Shown here: piece after piece, positions 8,013-16,076 of the stretch
Position numbering within the stretch: the first letter of the stretch is position 1
Layout of the letters: every line of letters begins with the position of its first letter
Virus record (IMG/VR): IMGVR_UViG_3300023184_000267
Span: 1 to 39,525 of that record
Origin: a virus
DNA: 39,525 nucleotides
Reading direction: 5' to 3' (one strand)
Made by a program: the position numbers and the translations under genes
Notes under the pieces: model-generated
Seen by the model: only the letters and a program-made list of their open reading frames with translations
What the model was told of the DNA's origin: nothing
The model's database searches: none

Positions 8013-8990
8013 TTAGGCAACCGCTGTGATCTTGCCGTGGGCAAGTGGCGAGTAAACCTGGAGGGTGAGAGCAGCGTCAATGAAGCCGCGCTCGCCACCG
8101 CCTTGATTTGGAAGACGGGTGCTACCGATGCTCATCAGCTCAGCGATACCGATGTAGTCTGGGTTGATGAGGTAACCAGTCGCAGCGGAAGGCATACAAG
8201 CTGGGTTACCGTTGATGACTGTGATGAGGCCGAAGTCGCTGTCGTAGGTGTTGACCGAGAGGGTAATCTCTTTGTCGGTCGCCATCTGGTTGACATGGAA
8301 CACGTTCTCGCTGGAGTTACCGTCAGAACGGGCAAAGCCAGAGACGGTGCGACGGAGGGTCGTACCAGCAACGAGGGTGAGGGCGTCCACTGTGCCTGTT
8401 TGCGAGAAGATGGAGGCAACAAGGCTGTTGAACACGGACTCCGTGAGGGTCGTGCCGCTACCGTTGATCGACGCTGTGGGCGTGCGATAGGCCGAAGGAA
8501 CGTCGCTGCCAGGAGTGTTGGAGAGCCACAGACCGAGACCACGCATAGCGTAGGCGGTTGTGCTGCCATCTTCCACAGCGCGGTCTTGCGTACCAGCGAC
8601 GGTCGCTTCGATGTCGCGCTTCATTTCGCGGATGGCTTTCGCCTCGGCTTCAGCAATCTTGGCTGGGCCAACGGACTCGACGGCGTCTTGCAATTGCGAC
8701 ACCATGTAGTTCTTCTGGAACAACTGGACGTAATTGCCGAGACGGGCGCGACCAGAGAATTTGTCCGTGAAGGACGAGATGTCTTGACCTTCGCGAACGC
8801 CAGCAGTGACTGGGGAAGCGAGGGTATCGACTGTCCATTCATTGAATGTCGCAGTGGCTTTGCTCTTTTTAGCGAGCGATGTGATGGGTGTCTCTTCTGG
8901 CGCGAGGATCGTCAGAACGTCTGTGAGGTCTTCGCGGTTAGAAACGCCGGAGCCTGGATTAGTAACGGAATAGGTATTTGAAAAGGCCAT
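8013..8990 (-). CDS. Major capsid protein, DUF5309/SU10-type
   Basis: 325 residues. The N-terminal part (TDVLTILAPEETPITSLAKK, then ATATFNEWTVDTLA, EGQD, RLGNYVQLFQKNYMVS and the KAIREMKRDIEA helix) matches the SU10 major head protein/DUF5309 family, which has the HK97 fold and forms the icosahedral shell. Length is normal for the family. It is flanked by the scaffold gene upstream (12-nt gap) and a strong terminator downstream, consistent with high, separately controlled expression. No SD sequence precedes the ATG; the leader is T/A-rich. Confidence 0.9.
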   Translation of the reverse strand: MAFSNTYSVTNPGSGVSNREDLTDVLTILAPEETPITSLAKKSKATATFNEWTVDTLASPVTAGVREGQDISSFTDKFSGRARLGNYVQLFQKNYMVSQLQDAVESVGPAKIAEAEAKAIREMKRDIEATVAGTQDRAVEDGSTTAYAMRGLGLWLSNTPGSDVPSAYRTPTASINGSGTTLTESVFNSLVASIFSQTGTVDALTLVAGTTLRRTVSGFARSDGNSSENVFHVNQMATDKEITLSVNTYDSDFGLITVINGNPACMPSAATGYLINPDYIGIAELMSIGSTRLPNQGGGERGFIDAALTLQVYSPLAHGKITAVA

Positions 8991-9002
8991 GATAGTAAAA
9001 AA

Positions 9003-10088
9003 TTAAGATTTAGTGTGTTGAAGAGCACGAAGTTTTGTGAAGTCCTTATAACTAGACGATTTTCCAAATCGTTCACTGAGGTCTTTCAAAGCCTTGTTCT
9101 GACGAACTTCTGGTTTGAGGGAGTCGGAAGACTGGTTAATAATTGGGCTGTTCGGAGCCAGTTTAACGGATGGTTTAGCATCTACTGGCCGACGAGCATA
9201 CAAACTATTAGCCGCATGAGCTAAGAGATACGGGATTTGTGGAGCCAAGTCAGGTAGAGCCTTCTCTAAACCCTTCAGTCGCTCATCACTCATCATAGAC
9301 TCGTATTGCTTACGGATGTCGTTGTCGTCGCCCTGCATCCAAGAAAGTTCCGATTTGGAACGCTCAATAAGGGCTTGACGCAAAACCGTGCGGTCTTGAG
9401 CCAGTTTAATTTCCTTATGTTGAGCTGGAAGATAGGTATCTCGCGCTTTGCGAGCTTCCCGTGTCTTTTCCTTGATTTCGCGCTTGGTGTATTCCTTGCC
9501 ATCGACGTTAGCAACAACGTCGTCAGCAGCAAGGTCTTCACTTCGGTCGAGAATGTTTTCACCCCATTCAATGACTTCGTTCACCTGAGTAAACTTGGCT
9601 TGCAAGTCTTCTGATGTAGCAAGGTCTGAATATGGGTTATTTACCACTTTAGCTTCAAGTGGCTTCTCGTCGCGGCGGGCAACTTCAGCTTGGAGTTGTG
9701 CCAATTGCTCTTCAGCAGCGCGGCGCTTGGCGGTGAGTTCACCAAACCTAGCAACAGCTTTGCTTCCGAGTTTTGACGCAAGCTCTTTAAGCTCCGCTTC
9801 ACTCATGTTTTCTATCTCAACGTCCTTAGAAAGAACTTTGGCTTCTTCTTGAACATCGGCTGATGGGCTTTCTGGAACAGGCTCTTGATGCTGTTCAGTA
9901 GGTTCCGCAGCTTCTGGCTCAGGAATAGGCTTCTCCTCAACTGGGGGTGGCGGGGGCGATTTTTGCGCCTTAGCAGCCTCCATTTGGGCTTTATACCTTT
10001 GAGTAACAAAATTACTCGCAGATATGTTGGATGTGTTCACTGGTTTTTGGGAGGCTCCAGCGTTAGCCATTTGGACTTCTGTTGACAT
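9003..10088 (-). CDS. Probable scaffolding/prohead core protein (361 aa)
   Basis: Directly upstream of the capsid gene. Composition is typical of scaffolds: Pro/Glu-rich disordered N-terminus (SPPPPPVEEKPIPEPEAAEP), then long charged coiled coils (about residues 95-150 and 190-260, for example AKRRAAEEQLAQLQAEVARR) and a Lys/Leu-rich C-terminus that could contact capsid. It would guide prohead assembly and then leave. The start has one of the few SD-like sequences here (AAGGA, about 8 nt before ATG). Identified by position and composition. Confidence 0.75.
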   Translation of the reverse strand: MSTEVQMANAGASQKPVNTSNISASNFVTQRYKAQMEAAKAQKSPPPPPVEEKPIPEPEAAEPTEQHQEPVPESPSADVQEEAKVLSKDVEIENMSEAELKELASKLGSKAVARFGELTAKRRAAEEQLAQLQAEVARRDEKPLEAKVVNNPYSDLATSEDLQAKFTQVNEVIEWGENILDRSEDLAADDVVANVDGKEYTKREIKEKTREARKARDTYLPAQHKEIKLAQDRTVLRQALIERSKSELSWMQGDDNDIRKQYESMMSDERLKGLEKALPDLAPQIPYLLAHAANSLYARRPVDAKPSVKLAPNSPIINQSSDSLKPEVRQNKALKDLSERFGKSSSYKDFTKLRALQHTKS

Positions 10089-10121
10089 TATTTTTCCTTA
10101 GCCTTTACGCCGCTAAGAATT

Positions 10122-10146
10122 GCGAGGCTTTATTGTAGCACCTCGC
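10122..10146. promoter_or_regulatory. Inverted repeat enclosing the scaffold/capsid promoter
   Basis: GCGAGG (10122-10127) and CCTCGC (10141-10146) are perfect 6-bp arms around 13 bases that hold the -10 of the promoter at 10137-10132. The palindrome could be an operator for a DNA-binding protein or a weak hairpin for transcripts arriving from the portal gene. It lies in the only gap between the 80-aa gene and the scaffold gene. Confidence 0.5.
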
Positions 10147-10159
10147 AGAATAATGTTAG
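10132..10159 (-). promoter_or_regulatory. Extended -10 promoter for scaffold and capsid genes
   Basis: Minus strand: CTAACA (10159-10154), 16-nt spacer, TGC-TACAAT (10140-10132). The -10 matches TATAAT at five of six positions and has the TGn extension; the -35 matches four of six. Transcription would begin near 10125, giving a leader of about 37 nt to the ATG at 10088. The -35 overlaps the end of the upstream 80-aa gene. Confidence 0.6.
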
Positions 10160-10398
10160 AGTCGCTTGATGCGTTTCGCAGACAGAGCCATGTAATTACA
10201 GGTGGATAGGATTTCATCCAACGCTTGAATGCGCCCACTTATCTCACGGATACGGCCCTCGTTTGCCCTGTGAAGCTGACCAATAGCTGTTTCTCGGCCA
10301 GCCGCTACATAGTCAAGAAAGTCTAAAAACTGTTCTTTATCAGCCAGATAGTCTAACTGTTGCTGGAGCGGATGACGCGAGTTTCCGAATAGTGCCAT
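10156..10398 (-). CDS. Small helical protein between portal and scaffold (80 aa)
   Basis: Starts 3 bases after the portal stop. The protein is helical and charged (QQQLDYLADKEQFLDFLDYV, then RIREISGRIQALDEILS), likely a coiled-coil oligomer, with a basic tail (SAKRIKRL). Small helical genes in this position often assist portal or scaffold function, but no family is recognised. Its 3' end overlaps the -35 of the scaffold promoter. Confidence 0.7.
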   Translation of the reverse strand: MALFGNSRHPLQQQLDYLADKEQFLDFLDYVAAGRETAIGQLHRANEGRIREISGRIQALDEILSTCNYMALSAKRIKRL

Positions 10399-10401
10399 AA
10401 A

Positions 10402-12498
10402 TTATTGTTGCTGCATTCCCTGCGTATTCATATCACCCATCTGCGCGGGGGCTGTGCCTAGCTTGCCAATTTGTGCATTCTGCATCTGCTGTAAAGCAAA
10501 TTGATATTGGTTGACGTACTTCTCTAGGCGAGTGCGGAAGCTCTCATCCTGTTGGAGACGTTGAGCCACATCAGGCTGCTGGGCATACTGCTGAAGCACT
10601 TGCATTGCGATAGACGCGCCGTTAGGACGAGCACCCACCTCAATACCAGCATAAATCTTAGAAAGGTCTTCTGTGACTTGCTTGACCACTTGCTGCTGCG
10701 CTTGCTCGGCTGGCTGCAAGATGGCATCGGCCATCACTGGATCAATCGACGAAGCCATTGCCTCTAGGAGAGCATCAGCATTGATGCGGCCATTCTTGTC
10801 CAATTGCATCAAGCTGACAAACTGCTGCATACGGGCTTCCTGTGTATCAGGATCGTTGTTCAGAATGTCAAAGCTAACAGTGATATCAAAGTCCTCGTCA
10901 GGGTTGCCCTTATTATACTTCATTGGATCGGCAACACCTGTAACACGGAAGAAAACCTCATCTGGGCCGAAGCGTTGATAGCATTTAAATGCCATCTTCA
11001 GAACATCACGGGCGTGATTGAGGAACTTTGAAACAAAAAACTGTTGGCGAATCGAGGTGAGCGGATTGGCGGGATTGAGACCAACTAGGTCATCAGCCGC
11101 GAGAAGCATTGTCTTCTCCATCTCAACGCTACCTGGATTGTATTGCGGAACAGGGCCAAACGAGAACTCACCCGCACGGCGATAGGGAACAAAACGACCT
11201 GGCCCCCAGTCCGCAGGAGGGTTGCCCACAGGGTGCATGATGGGAGGCAGCGTAGCCATGCTGTTACGGTCTGTACGGCTATCGCGCTCGGTCTTAACGC
11301 TGTCCTGATAGCCACGCAAAATCTCAGGGAACGTCTGGATGTCATACATCCGCTTAGAATCATTGCTCAAACGGGTTACAACAAATGGGTAGTCGTTGTA
11401 CCCGTTCAGCAATTCAAATTTGGCGTAGGCTTGTGTATCTCCTTCACCCGTGTACTTAGGGTGCATGATGGTGCGGTAGATGCCTTCGCTGCCATCTTCT
11501 GGATCAATCAGACGCTGGAAGGCGTACACAATCTCAATGAGTTCATCAGCGTTATATTGCTGGCGATATTTGGAAAGACCTGTGGAGCGAGTAGCATAGA
11601 CGCTCTCCATGTTGTAGGTGTTCACGCCGCGAAAGTGCGTGACGACATACTCCGCCCAGCTCTCGTCCCAACCATCAGAGGTGACGCGAGACAGCACTTC
11701 CTGCACGGTGAGGAAGGTACGATAGAAGACGAATGGAGCGCGTTGTGGGTCTAGGCAATAGGATGGGAAGAACACATCGCCATCAGGGGCGCACGCTTGA
11801 ACGTAGGGCCGATCAACGCTAAGGCGGCTAATAGGAAGCTCGCTAACACCCTTCTTGCGGAGTTCGCCCAAGGCTTTCTTGGCGCGGCTCTCAATGACAT
11901 CGGGATAGACCGTGCGAAGCATAGCAATGACTTCTTTGTCATTCTTGCCTTCGATGATGAGCTGGGCTAGCTCTGGGCTAGTCGCTGCAATTTGCTGCAA
12001 GTCAATCTTCTGTAAGAACTTCTTCTCCATACGTTCCCAGCCAACGTAGGTAACCATCAGGCCACGCTCTAACAGGTAGTTACCACCCAGCTCCATCTCT
12101 TCTTTGAAACGTGGGATGTAGGTGGATAGCATCCACTTGAGGAACGCACTCGTAACACGGGAACGGCTTTCGTCGCTATACTCCACGGGATAGGCGCGGA
12201 TGTTGGCTTTAGCCAAGGACGAAGTGAAAATGGAAACGTAGGTGCTAATCTTCTCGTCAATGACACGGGCTTCCGTATCAGATGCACCTTCCCACGGGAA
12301 CGCATCACCGCCATGCTTGCGGAGGTCGCTAGACTTACCAGGCCAATAGCAACGACGGTAGTCGCTACTATTCACACACTGATTGAAATAGGTGCCGAGT
12401 TCTGTGGTTGTCCTATCGTATGCCGCCTTCAGGGCAACGACGTTAGGGCCATCATTCTCGACAAAGGTCAGGGCGTGTTGCTGTGAAGTTTCTTGCAT
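10402..12498 (-). CDS. Portal protein (698 aa)
   Basis: Large protein between terminase and scaffold with portal hallmarks: an N-terminal RRCYWPGKSSDLRK / FPWEGASDTEARVIDE segment seen in podovirus-type portals, a central alpha/beta wing-stem region (DPMKYNKGNPDEDFDITVSF), and a Gln/Met-rich C-terminus (MQQFVSLMQL ... QQMQNAQIGK, ending MNTQGMQQQ). A dodecamer of it forms the DNA gate at the head vertex and docks terminase and neck proteins. Length is within the usual 500-750 range. Identification rests on synteny plus these features. Confidence 0.85.
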   Translation of the reverse strand: MQETSQQHALTFVENDGPNVVALKAAYDRTTTELGTYFNQCVNSSDYRRCYWPGKSSDLRKHGGDAFPWEGASDTEARVIDEKISTYVSIFTSSLAKANIRAYPVEYSDESRSRVTSAFLKWMLSTYIPRFKEEMELGGNYLLERGLMVTYVGWERMEKKFLQKIDLQQIAATSPELAQLIIEGKNDKEVIAMLRTVYPDVIESRAKKALGELRKKGVSELPISRLSVDRPYVQACAPDGDVFFPSYCLDPQRAPFVFYRTFLTVQEVLSRVTSDGWDESWAEYVVTHFRGVNTYNMESVYATRSTGLSKYRQQYNADELIEIVYAFQRLIDPEDGSEGIYRTIMHPKYTGEGDTQAYAKFELLNGYNDYPFVVTRLSNDSKRMYDIQTFPEILRGYQDSVKTERDSRTDRNSMATLPPIMHPVGNPPADWGPGRFVPYRRAGEFSFGPVPQYNPGSVEMEKTMLLAADDLVGLNPANPLTSIRQQFFVSKFLNHARDVLKMAFKCYQRFGPDEVFFRVTGVADPMKYNKGNPDEDFDITVSFDILNNDPDTQEARMQQFVSLMQLDKNGRINADALLEAMASSIDPVMADAILQPAEQAQQQVVKQVTEDLSKIYAGIEVGARPNGASIAMQVLQQYAQQPDVAQRLQQDESFRTRLEKYVNQYQFALQQMQNAQIGKLGTAPAQMGDMNTQGMQQQ

Positions 12499-12523
12499 AA
12501 TTTAACGTGGAAGATTGCGTTCT

Positions 12524-12796
12524 TTATGTTACCATGTTACGGGTTTCATTTAACTCTTTGAGTTTATTACTCTTGGCATGGGATATAGCGTTCTTAATTA
12601 TGCCACAGACATATTCTTGTGAACGACCTATCTTATCGGACAGCTCATCGGGAAACAATTCAGCCGTATTTTTTTCTCGCACACGCTTGTTGTGTTCGTG
12701 CCAAAGCAACCTATCGCTTTGCTCTAACAGCCACTTACGACTAATCGTAATATCAGGTGCTAAGGAACTCGTGTCGGTAGCTTGTGCCTGTTTCAT
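12524..12796 (-). CDS. Hypothetical small charged protein (90 aa)
   Basis: The 5' end overlaps the upstream gene's 3' end by 44 bp in another frame, a long overlap for this genome. Mostly helix, with ISRKWLLEQSDRLLWHEHNKR and a Lys/Asn-rich tail. The segment DELSDKIGRSQEYVCGIIKNA has a helix-turn-helix look, so a DNA-binding role is possible. It lies between the terminase and portal genes. Not recognised. Confidence 0.6.
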   Translation of the reverse strand: MKQAQATDTSSLAPDITISRKWLLEQSDRLLWHEHNKRVREKNTAELFPDELSDKIGRSQEYVCGIIKNAISHAKSNKLKELNETRNMVT

Positions 12797-13022
12797 CTTT
12801 AATTGCTTCCACGTTAATGACTTTTCCTTCTAGCTTGCCTGTAAATCGGCGCGGAATGGCTACGACACATTTACCTTCGACGCCATCAATGGATGCAAAC
12901 ACCCATTGTGGATTGCGAGCTTGCGACTGAACGACGGCACGCAAGAACCTAGGCTTGTCTGGGCTTTCCGCATTAAGTTCTTCAATCGACTTCAGTTTAA
13001 CTTTAAGTGACTTTGCTTTCAT
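12753..13022 (-). CDS. Hypothetical small beta protein (89 aa)
   Basis: Starts in a TAATG overlap with the stop of the large terminase (13024-13020). Basic N-terminus (MKAKSLKVKLKSIEEL), then beta-type segments (FLRAVVQSQARNPQWVFASI, KCVVAIPRRFTGKLEGKVINV), compatible with a small barrel. No family recognised. Coupling to terminase suggests a packaging or head role. Confidence 0.65.
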   Translation of the reverse strand: MKAKSLKVKLKSIEELNAESPDKPRFLRAVVQSQARNPQWVFASIDGVEGKCVVAIPRRFTGKLEGKVINVEAIKDETGTSYRHEFLST

Positions 13023-14623
13023 TAGTATCCTCCTTGGGAACGGGTTTTAGGTTGAATTGTTTCATCTACAAAACGAATGTTATCTATGCAAGCGTAGCGA
13101 ATGACATCCACGGGGTCTTTCCATGCTTCATCGCTACCACCGTCTCCCGTGTATTCCTGTAAGGCTGTGATGATGTTGTCGCAACGCTCTGAGACGTAGA
13201 AGCGGGGACGGTTGATGCTATCCATCTTTGCTTTGCGATTGTAGGCCATCTTGGTCTGAATGGCCTGTATGCCATCCTCGATGTCCAAGCCCGGCGCAGG
13301 GATGAACGTAAGGCCGTTATCAGCTAAGTCCTCGATGATCGAACTAGCCCCGTTCTGAGATTGGTACTTAGCTGCACCTAGGCGTGGGTCAATGAGACGT
13401 TCTGTTATCTCCTCACCATTGTCGCTCTCGCAGCGGGTAATTAGCTCAACGTAGTCCTTAATGCCGTAGCCGAGTCCCTTACTGCCTTCGCCGCCAATCC
13501 ACTTGCCGCCATGCCACTTGGCCCAGTCGCCCACATTAACGTCAGGCCACTCACGATAGACGTAGTAGCTCTCGCTCTCATCCACGCCAATCCAGCACAT
13601 AAACCAGTTCTTACGACCAGCAGGATCAAGGATGAGATAGCGAGTTAAGTCTTTAGGAATGGCATCATGCTTGATGACGTTCACCTCGCGGGAGAACATA
13701 GGGAAACGTGTGGACGCGCTCTTCGTAGGAATGCCATAGGCACGGGTGAGGATTTCTTCCTCGCTCCGTCCTTTCAAGTCTTGGGCAATACGCTCATAGC
13801 CGCCGAAGGGATTGTCCTTGGAATGGAAATAGATGATGCCGCTATTTCTATTTGCCGAGTGTTGTACAAACGGAACGGCCCTATCATTTAGAAGTTCTGC
13901 AACCTTTGTTTCAATCGTTCGCGCCTTTTCCAGATAGTCTCGCACAACCTCCGTGTAGCCATCAATGGGAGTGAACGTAACAATAATTTTAGCGTTTCTT
14001 GTAGCAAGTCGAAAACGAAGAGTAGCGAGCAGCTCAGGGCCAATGAGATACTCATCACACCAAGCGCCGATGTTAAGCCAAACAGGTTCACGGCTGCCAA
14101 GCTCTGCGCCTTCCAAGATGGTGTCGTTGTTGAGGAATTGGGCATAGGTTTTAAAGATGATGTGGCTCTTAGTCCCTGGCAAAATTAAACTACTCTTAGA
14201 GAAACCATTCTTACGGGTGTAGCTGATGTTCTCTTCTGCGCTCAGAGTCTTCTTCCTCAGCTCTTCCGGCAACGCATCATAGATGGCGCTCTGCTGCTGT
14301 CTAATGGACACATCCGCATTCTGAGCAAAGCACATAATGACACTACCTGGGTTGGTCATAGCAGCCTTCACCACAGCCGTAGCTGCCCACGTTGTCTTAG
14401 AAGACCGATTGCCGCCACTTACAAGCAATTCGTTGAACTCCTCCATCAACTCCTCTGCCCGCTTCCAATGAGGTAGCTTAAAGCCATATCTGTAAGGATC
14501 ACGCTGACTATTCTCAATGGCCTGATGGTAGATGTCGAACAGGTTGGCTAGCGTCTCTGGCTTCATCCGTGCCATCTCCTCGTTCGTAGGAGGAACCAAT
14601 ATAGGATGCTTCTTCCAAATCAT
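13022..14623 (-). CDS. terL: Terminase large subunit (TerL)
   Basis: 533 residues, full length for the family. ATPase: Walker A SGGNRSSKTT (residues 69-78, K76), Walker B WLNIGAWCDE (D190, catalytic E191) and the coupling motif VTFTPIDG (about 215-222). RNase H-like nuclease: D333 in YLILDPAGRK, D412 in RLIDPRLGA, and C-terminal DPVDVIRY (D503/D506). It cuts concatemers and pumps DNA through the portal. The start overlaps the small-subunit stop (ATGA at 14623-14620). Confidence 0.95.
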   Translation of the reverse strand: MIWKKHPILVPPTNEEMARMKPETLANLFDIYHQAIENSQRDPYRYGFKLPHWKRAEELMEEFNELLVSGGNRSSKTTWAATAVVKAAMTNPGSVIMCFAQNADVSIRQQQSAIYDALPEELRKKTLSAEENISYTRKNGFSKSSLILPGTKSHIIFKTYAQFLNNDTILEGAELGSREPVWLNIGAWCDEYLIGPELLATLRFRLATRNAKIIVTFTPIDGYTEVVRDYLEKARTIETKVAELLNDRAVPFVQHSANRNSGIIYFHSKDNPFGGYERIAQDLKGRSEEEILTRAYGIPTKSASTRFPMFSREVNVIKHDAIPKDLTRYLILDPAGRKNWFMCWIGVDESESYYVYREWPDVNVGDWAKWHGGKWIGGEGSKGLGYGIKDYVELITRCESDNGEEITERLIDPRLGAAKYQSQNGASSIIEDLADNGLTFIPAPGLDIEDGIQAIQTKMAYNRKAKMDSINRPRFYVSERCDNIITALQEYTGDGGSDEAWKDPVDVIRYACIDNIRFVDETIQPKTRSQGGY

Positions 14624-15111
14624 ACGCTAATGGCTTCCTTTTGAAGCGCGGCTCTCGCTTCCTCAATGGCTTTCATAGCATCCTCTAGGCTAGGCTTCCC
14701 TGCTTTGTGCTCAATGACCATCTTGTTCTCTCCTAGGGCCAGCATACCCTTATCCACGGCTATGCCATAGGACAGAGCCAAGTCCTTTACATTCACCTTA
14801 GCCAAGGCATCTGGATTGTCGGCCAACATAGCCATCTTCTGCTTCATCAGTAGCCTAATGCCTTCAGCCATCTCAAAGCCATCAGCCGCTAGTTGCTTCT
14901 TCCTCACCTCTATTGCAACTTCATGTCGAGCTTTAACGGCTCCTATTTGATTGAAGCTCCAGCCTGTCTCATCCGCCACTTGCTGCCATGTCGATCCATC
15001 TGCCAACAGCTCCAAGCACAGCATAGCCTTCGTTGGCTCCCTAGACTCCAACGTCCGGCTTCCAGACTCCGAGATGGAAGTTACTATAATTGCACTTGGC
15101 AGATTAGACAT
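14620..15111 (-). CDS. terS: Terminase small subunit (TerS), putative
   Basis: 163 residues directly upstream of and coupled to terL. The N-terminal half has a helix-turn-helix pattern (WQQVADETGWSFNQIGAVKA, residues 41-60), the middle a helical oligomerisation region (EVRKKQLAADGFEMAEGIR), and the segment VKDLALSYGIAVDKGMLALG resembles small terminases. It should recognise the packaging site and load TerL. It is the first gene of the leftward block; the non-coding region just upstream holds three phased 26-bp repeats that could be its target. Confidence 0.75.
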   Translation of the reverse strand: MSNLPSAIIVTSISESGSRTLESREPTKAMLCLELLADGSTWQQVADETGWSFNQIGAVKARHEVAIEVRKKQLAADGFEMAEGIRLLMKQKMAMLADNPDALAKVNVKDLALSYGIAVDKGMLALGENKMVIEHKAGKPSLEDAMKAIEEARAALQKEAISV

Positions 15112-15198
15112 TAAACTTGCGGCTTGTTAACTTAAAATAAAAGAAAGGCTTAAAAGAAAGGGGGAGTGTGAGGGGGAAAACAGAGATGTGTCAAGCCT

Positions 15199-15243
15199 TT
15201 TGTTTATGCTCCTCTCTCCCACGGAGATAGGAACATAAACAAA
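15199..15243. repeat. Long inverted repeat (21-bp arms, 3-nt loop)
   Basis: TTTGTTTATGCTCCTCTCTC and one more C (15199-15219) pairs with 15223-15243 around the loop CAC, with two mismatches. There is no following T-run on either strand, so it is not an ordinary intrinsic terminator. It lies between terS and the 26-bp repeats. It could be a cruciform, an operator, or a processing/transcript-end hairpin for divergent transcription. Confidence 0.75.
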
Positions 15244-15369
15244 CAGATTCTTGCAGGGTTTGTGACAATAGGACAGGTGGCCCCCTTTGTAATATTTTTT
15301 TAAGGAGGCATTCTAACCAATTTCAATCTACCTACCCCCCACCCCGTCGAACCCCCTCCCCCCCTGCCT

Positions 15370-15447
15370 GGGACATGGGATGTCTCATGGGGCCTGGGAC
15401 AAGGCGTGTCCTAGGGGTCTTGGGACATTGGGTGTCCTACCTATCAG
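15370..15447. repeat. Three phased 26-bp repeats, each with a GGGACA-N5-TGTC palindrome
   Basis: GGGACA begins at 15370, 15396 and 15422, and TGTC at 15381, 15407 and 15433: an exact 26-bp period. Within each unit GGGACA-N5-TGTCYY is a 17-bp imperfect palindrome (GGACA/TGTCC in units 2 and 3). Between these blocks the units differ, so the half-sites appear selected. This is the form of an iterated binding site (operator, origin iterons or pac site). Confidence 0.8.
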
Positions 15448-15465
15448 CCGGAAACTAGCCAGAAA

Positions 15466-15492
15466 CCCTATTGCAACCAATAAACAATAGGG
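15466..15492. repeat. Perfect inverted repeat CCCTATTG / CAATAGGG
   Basis: 8-bp perfect arms (15466-15473 and 15485-15492) around an 11-base loop, just right of the 26-bp repeats. No T-run follows. A copy of GGAAACTA lies on the left side (15450) and another overlaps the right arm (15491). Likely a protein-binding site or a hairpin in the early leader. Confidence 0.6.
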
Positions 15493-15850
15493 AAACTATC
15501 GGGCAAGGCAATTTTTGCTTATAGGGCTAAATGCATTCTAAGCTACTTGCCAAACGGTTTGTCTATTTTCGTGTTTCGCGAAAAGGGAAACCAATCAAAG
15601 CAACCTGGGCCGCTAGTGCTTCCCGTGTCTCTCCGTGTTCCCTTCCTTTACTGCCTAGAGGGTTTGCTGCTATTCGCTGAGGTAGTGGCCGCGAATCCAA
15701 ATCTTTCTTCGCTTGTAACGTGTTGGTGCGTCAACGTTTTGCAAACTATCTAATTTATTGTTGAAAATAGTTCTTGTATTTGTGCGCTGATTAGTGCTTA
15801 GTCATTCCATCGAAGGCAACGGGCCAACGAACAAAAAAACACAAAACAAA

Positions 15851-16072
15851 ATGACTCCATTAGAATTACTCCGCCATCATGTGTCAGGCGCCATCGAACG
15901 CGGCGAAGCGCAAGCCGTTCAAGAAATCTCCGCCGATAAAGCCGAGACGCTCTACTTAGACTATTTTAACAATTTCTTGAGTGTTGCACGTTTCGCCGAG
16001 TTTTATGGCATGAGCGAAAAGACAGCCGAATATGTCATTACTCAGGGGCGCAAGATTAACCATTCCCGCTAA
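15851..16072 (+). CDS. Small helical protein, first gene of the rightward block (73 aa)
   Basis: The ATG at 15851 is chosen over an upstream ATG at 15794 because it follows an A-rich leader like most other starts here. The sequence (LLRHHVSGAIERGEAQAVQE ... YFNNFLSVARFAEFYGMSEK) resembles small helix-turn-helix-like proteins found in many phages, with an SVARFAEFYGMSEKTAEYVI segment suitable for an HTH. Function unknown; as first early gene it may be regulatory. Confidence 0.75.
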   Translation: MTPLELLRHHVSGAIERGEAQAVQEISADKAETLYLDYFNNFLSVARFAEFYGMSEKTAEYVITQGRKINHSR

Positions 16073-16076
16073 TTCC

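Larger units (their letters stand above)
15112..15850. other. Divergent non-coding control region
   Basis: These 739 bases separate the leftward late block from the rightward early block and hold no convincing gene. Contents: A/G-rich and G-rich stretches at 15131-15176, a long inverted repeat at 15199-15243, a C-rich tract at 15331-15366, three phased 26-bp repeats at 15370-15447, an 8-bp-arm inverted repeat at 15466-15492, two copies of GGAAACTA (15450, 15491) and a 10-bp palindrome TTTCGCGAAA at 15574-15583. The early promoter should lie at its right end, but I could not fix one convincingly. Replication origin and packaging site are both plausible. Confidence 0.75.

Noticed and set aside
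7938-8981. Long open frame (347 codons) on the plus strand opposite the capsid gene
   Set aside because: It is the antisense mirror of the well-supported capsid gene, gives an unrecognisable His/Arg/Gly-rich product, and lies opposite the transcription direction of the block.
11143-11754. 203-codon plus-strand frame opposite the portal gene
   Set aside because: Antisense shadow of the portal gene, with no start context or family pattern.
15189-15194. TTGACA on the minus strand as a promoter for terS
   Set aside because: No -10-like sequence at 16-18 bases; G/C-rich instead.
15302-15308. Perfect AAGGAGG Shine-Dalgarno-like string in the control region
   Set aside because: No start codon follows within a usable distance.
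15547-15753. 68-codon frame in the divergent region
   Set aside because: No leader, no neighbours coupled, product looks random; the region is better read as control DNA.
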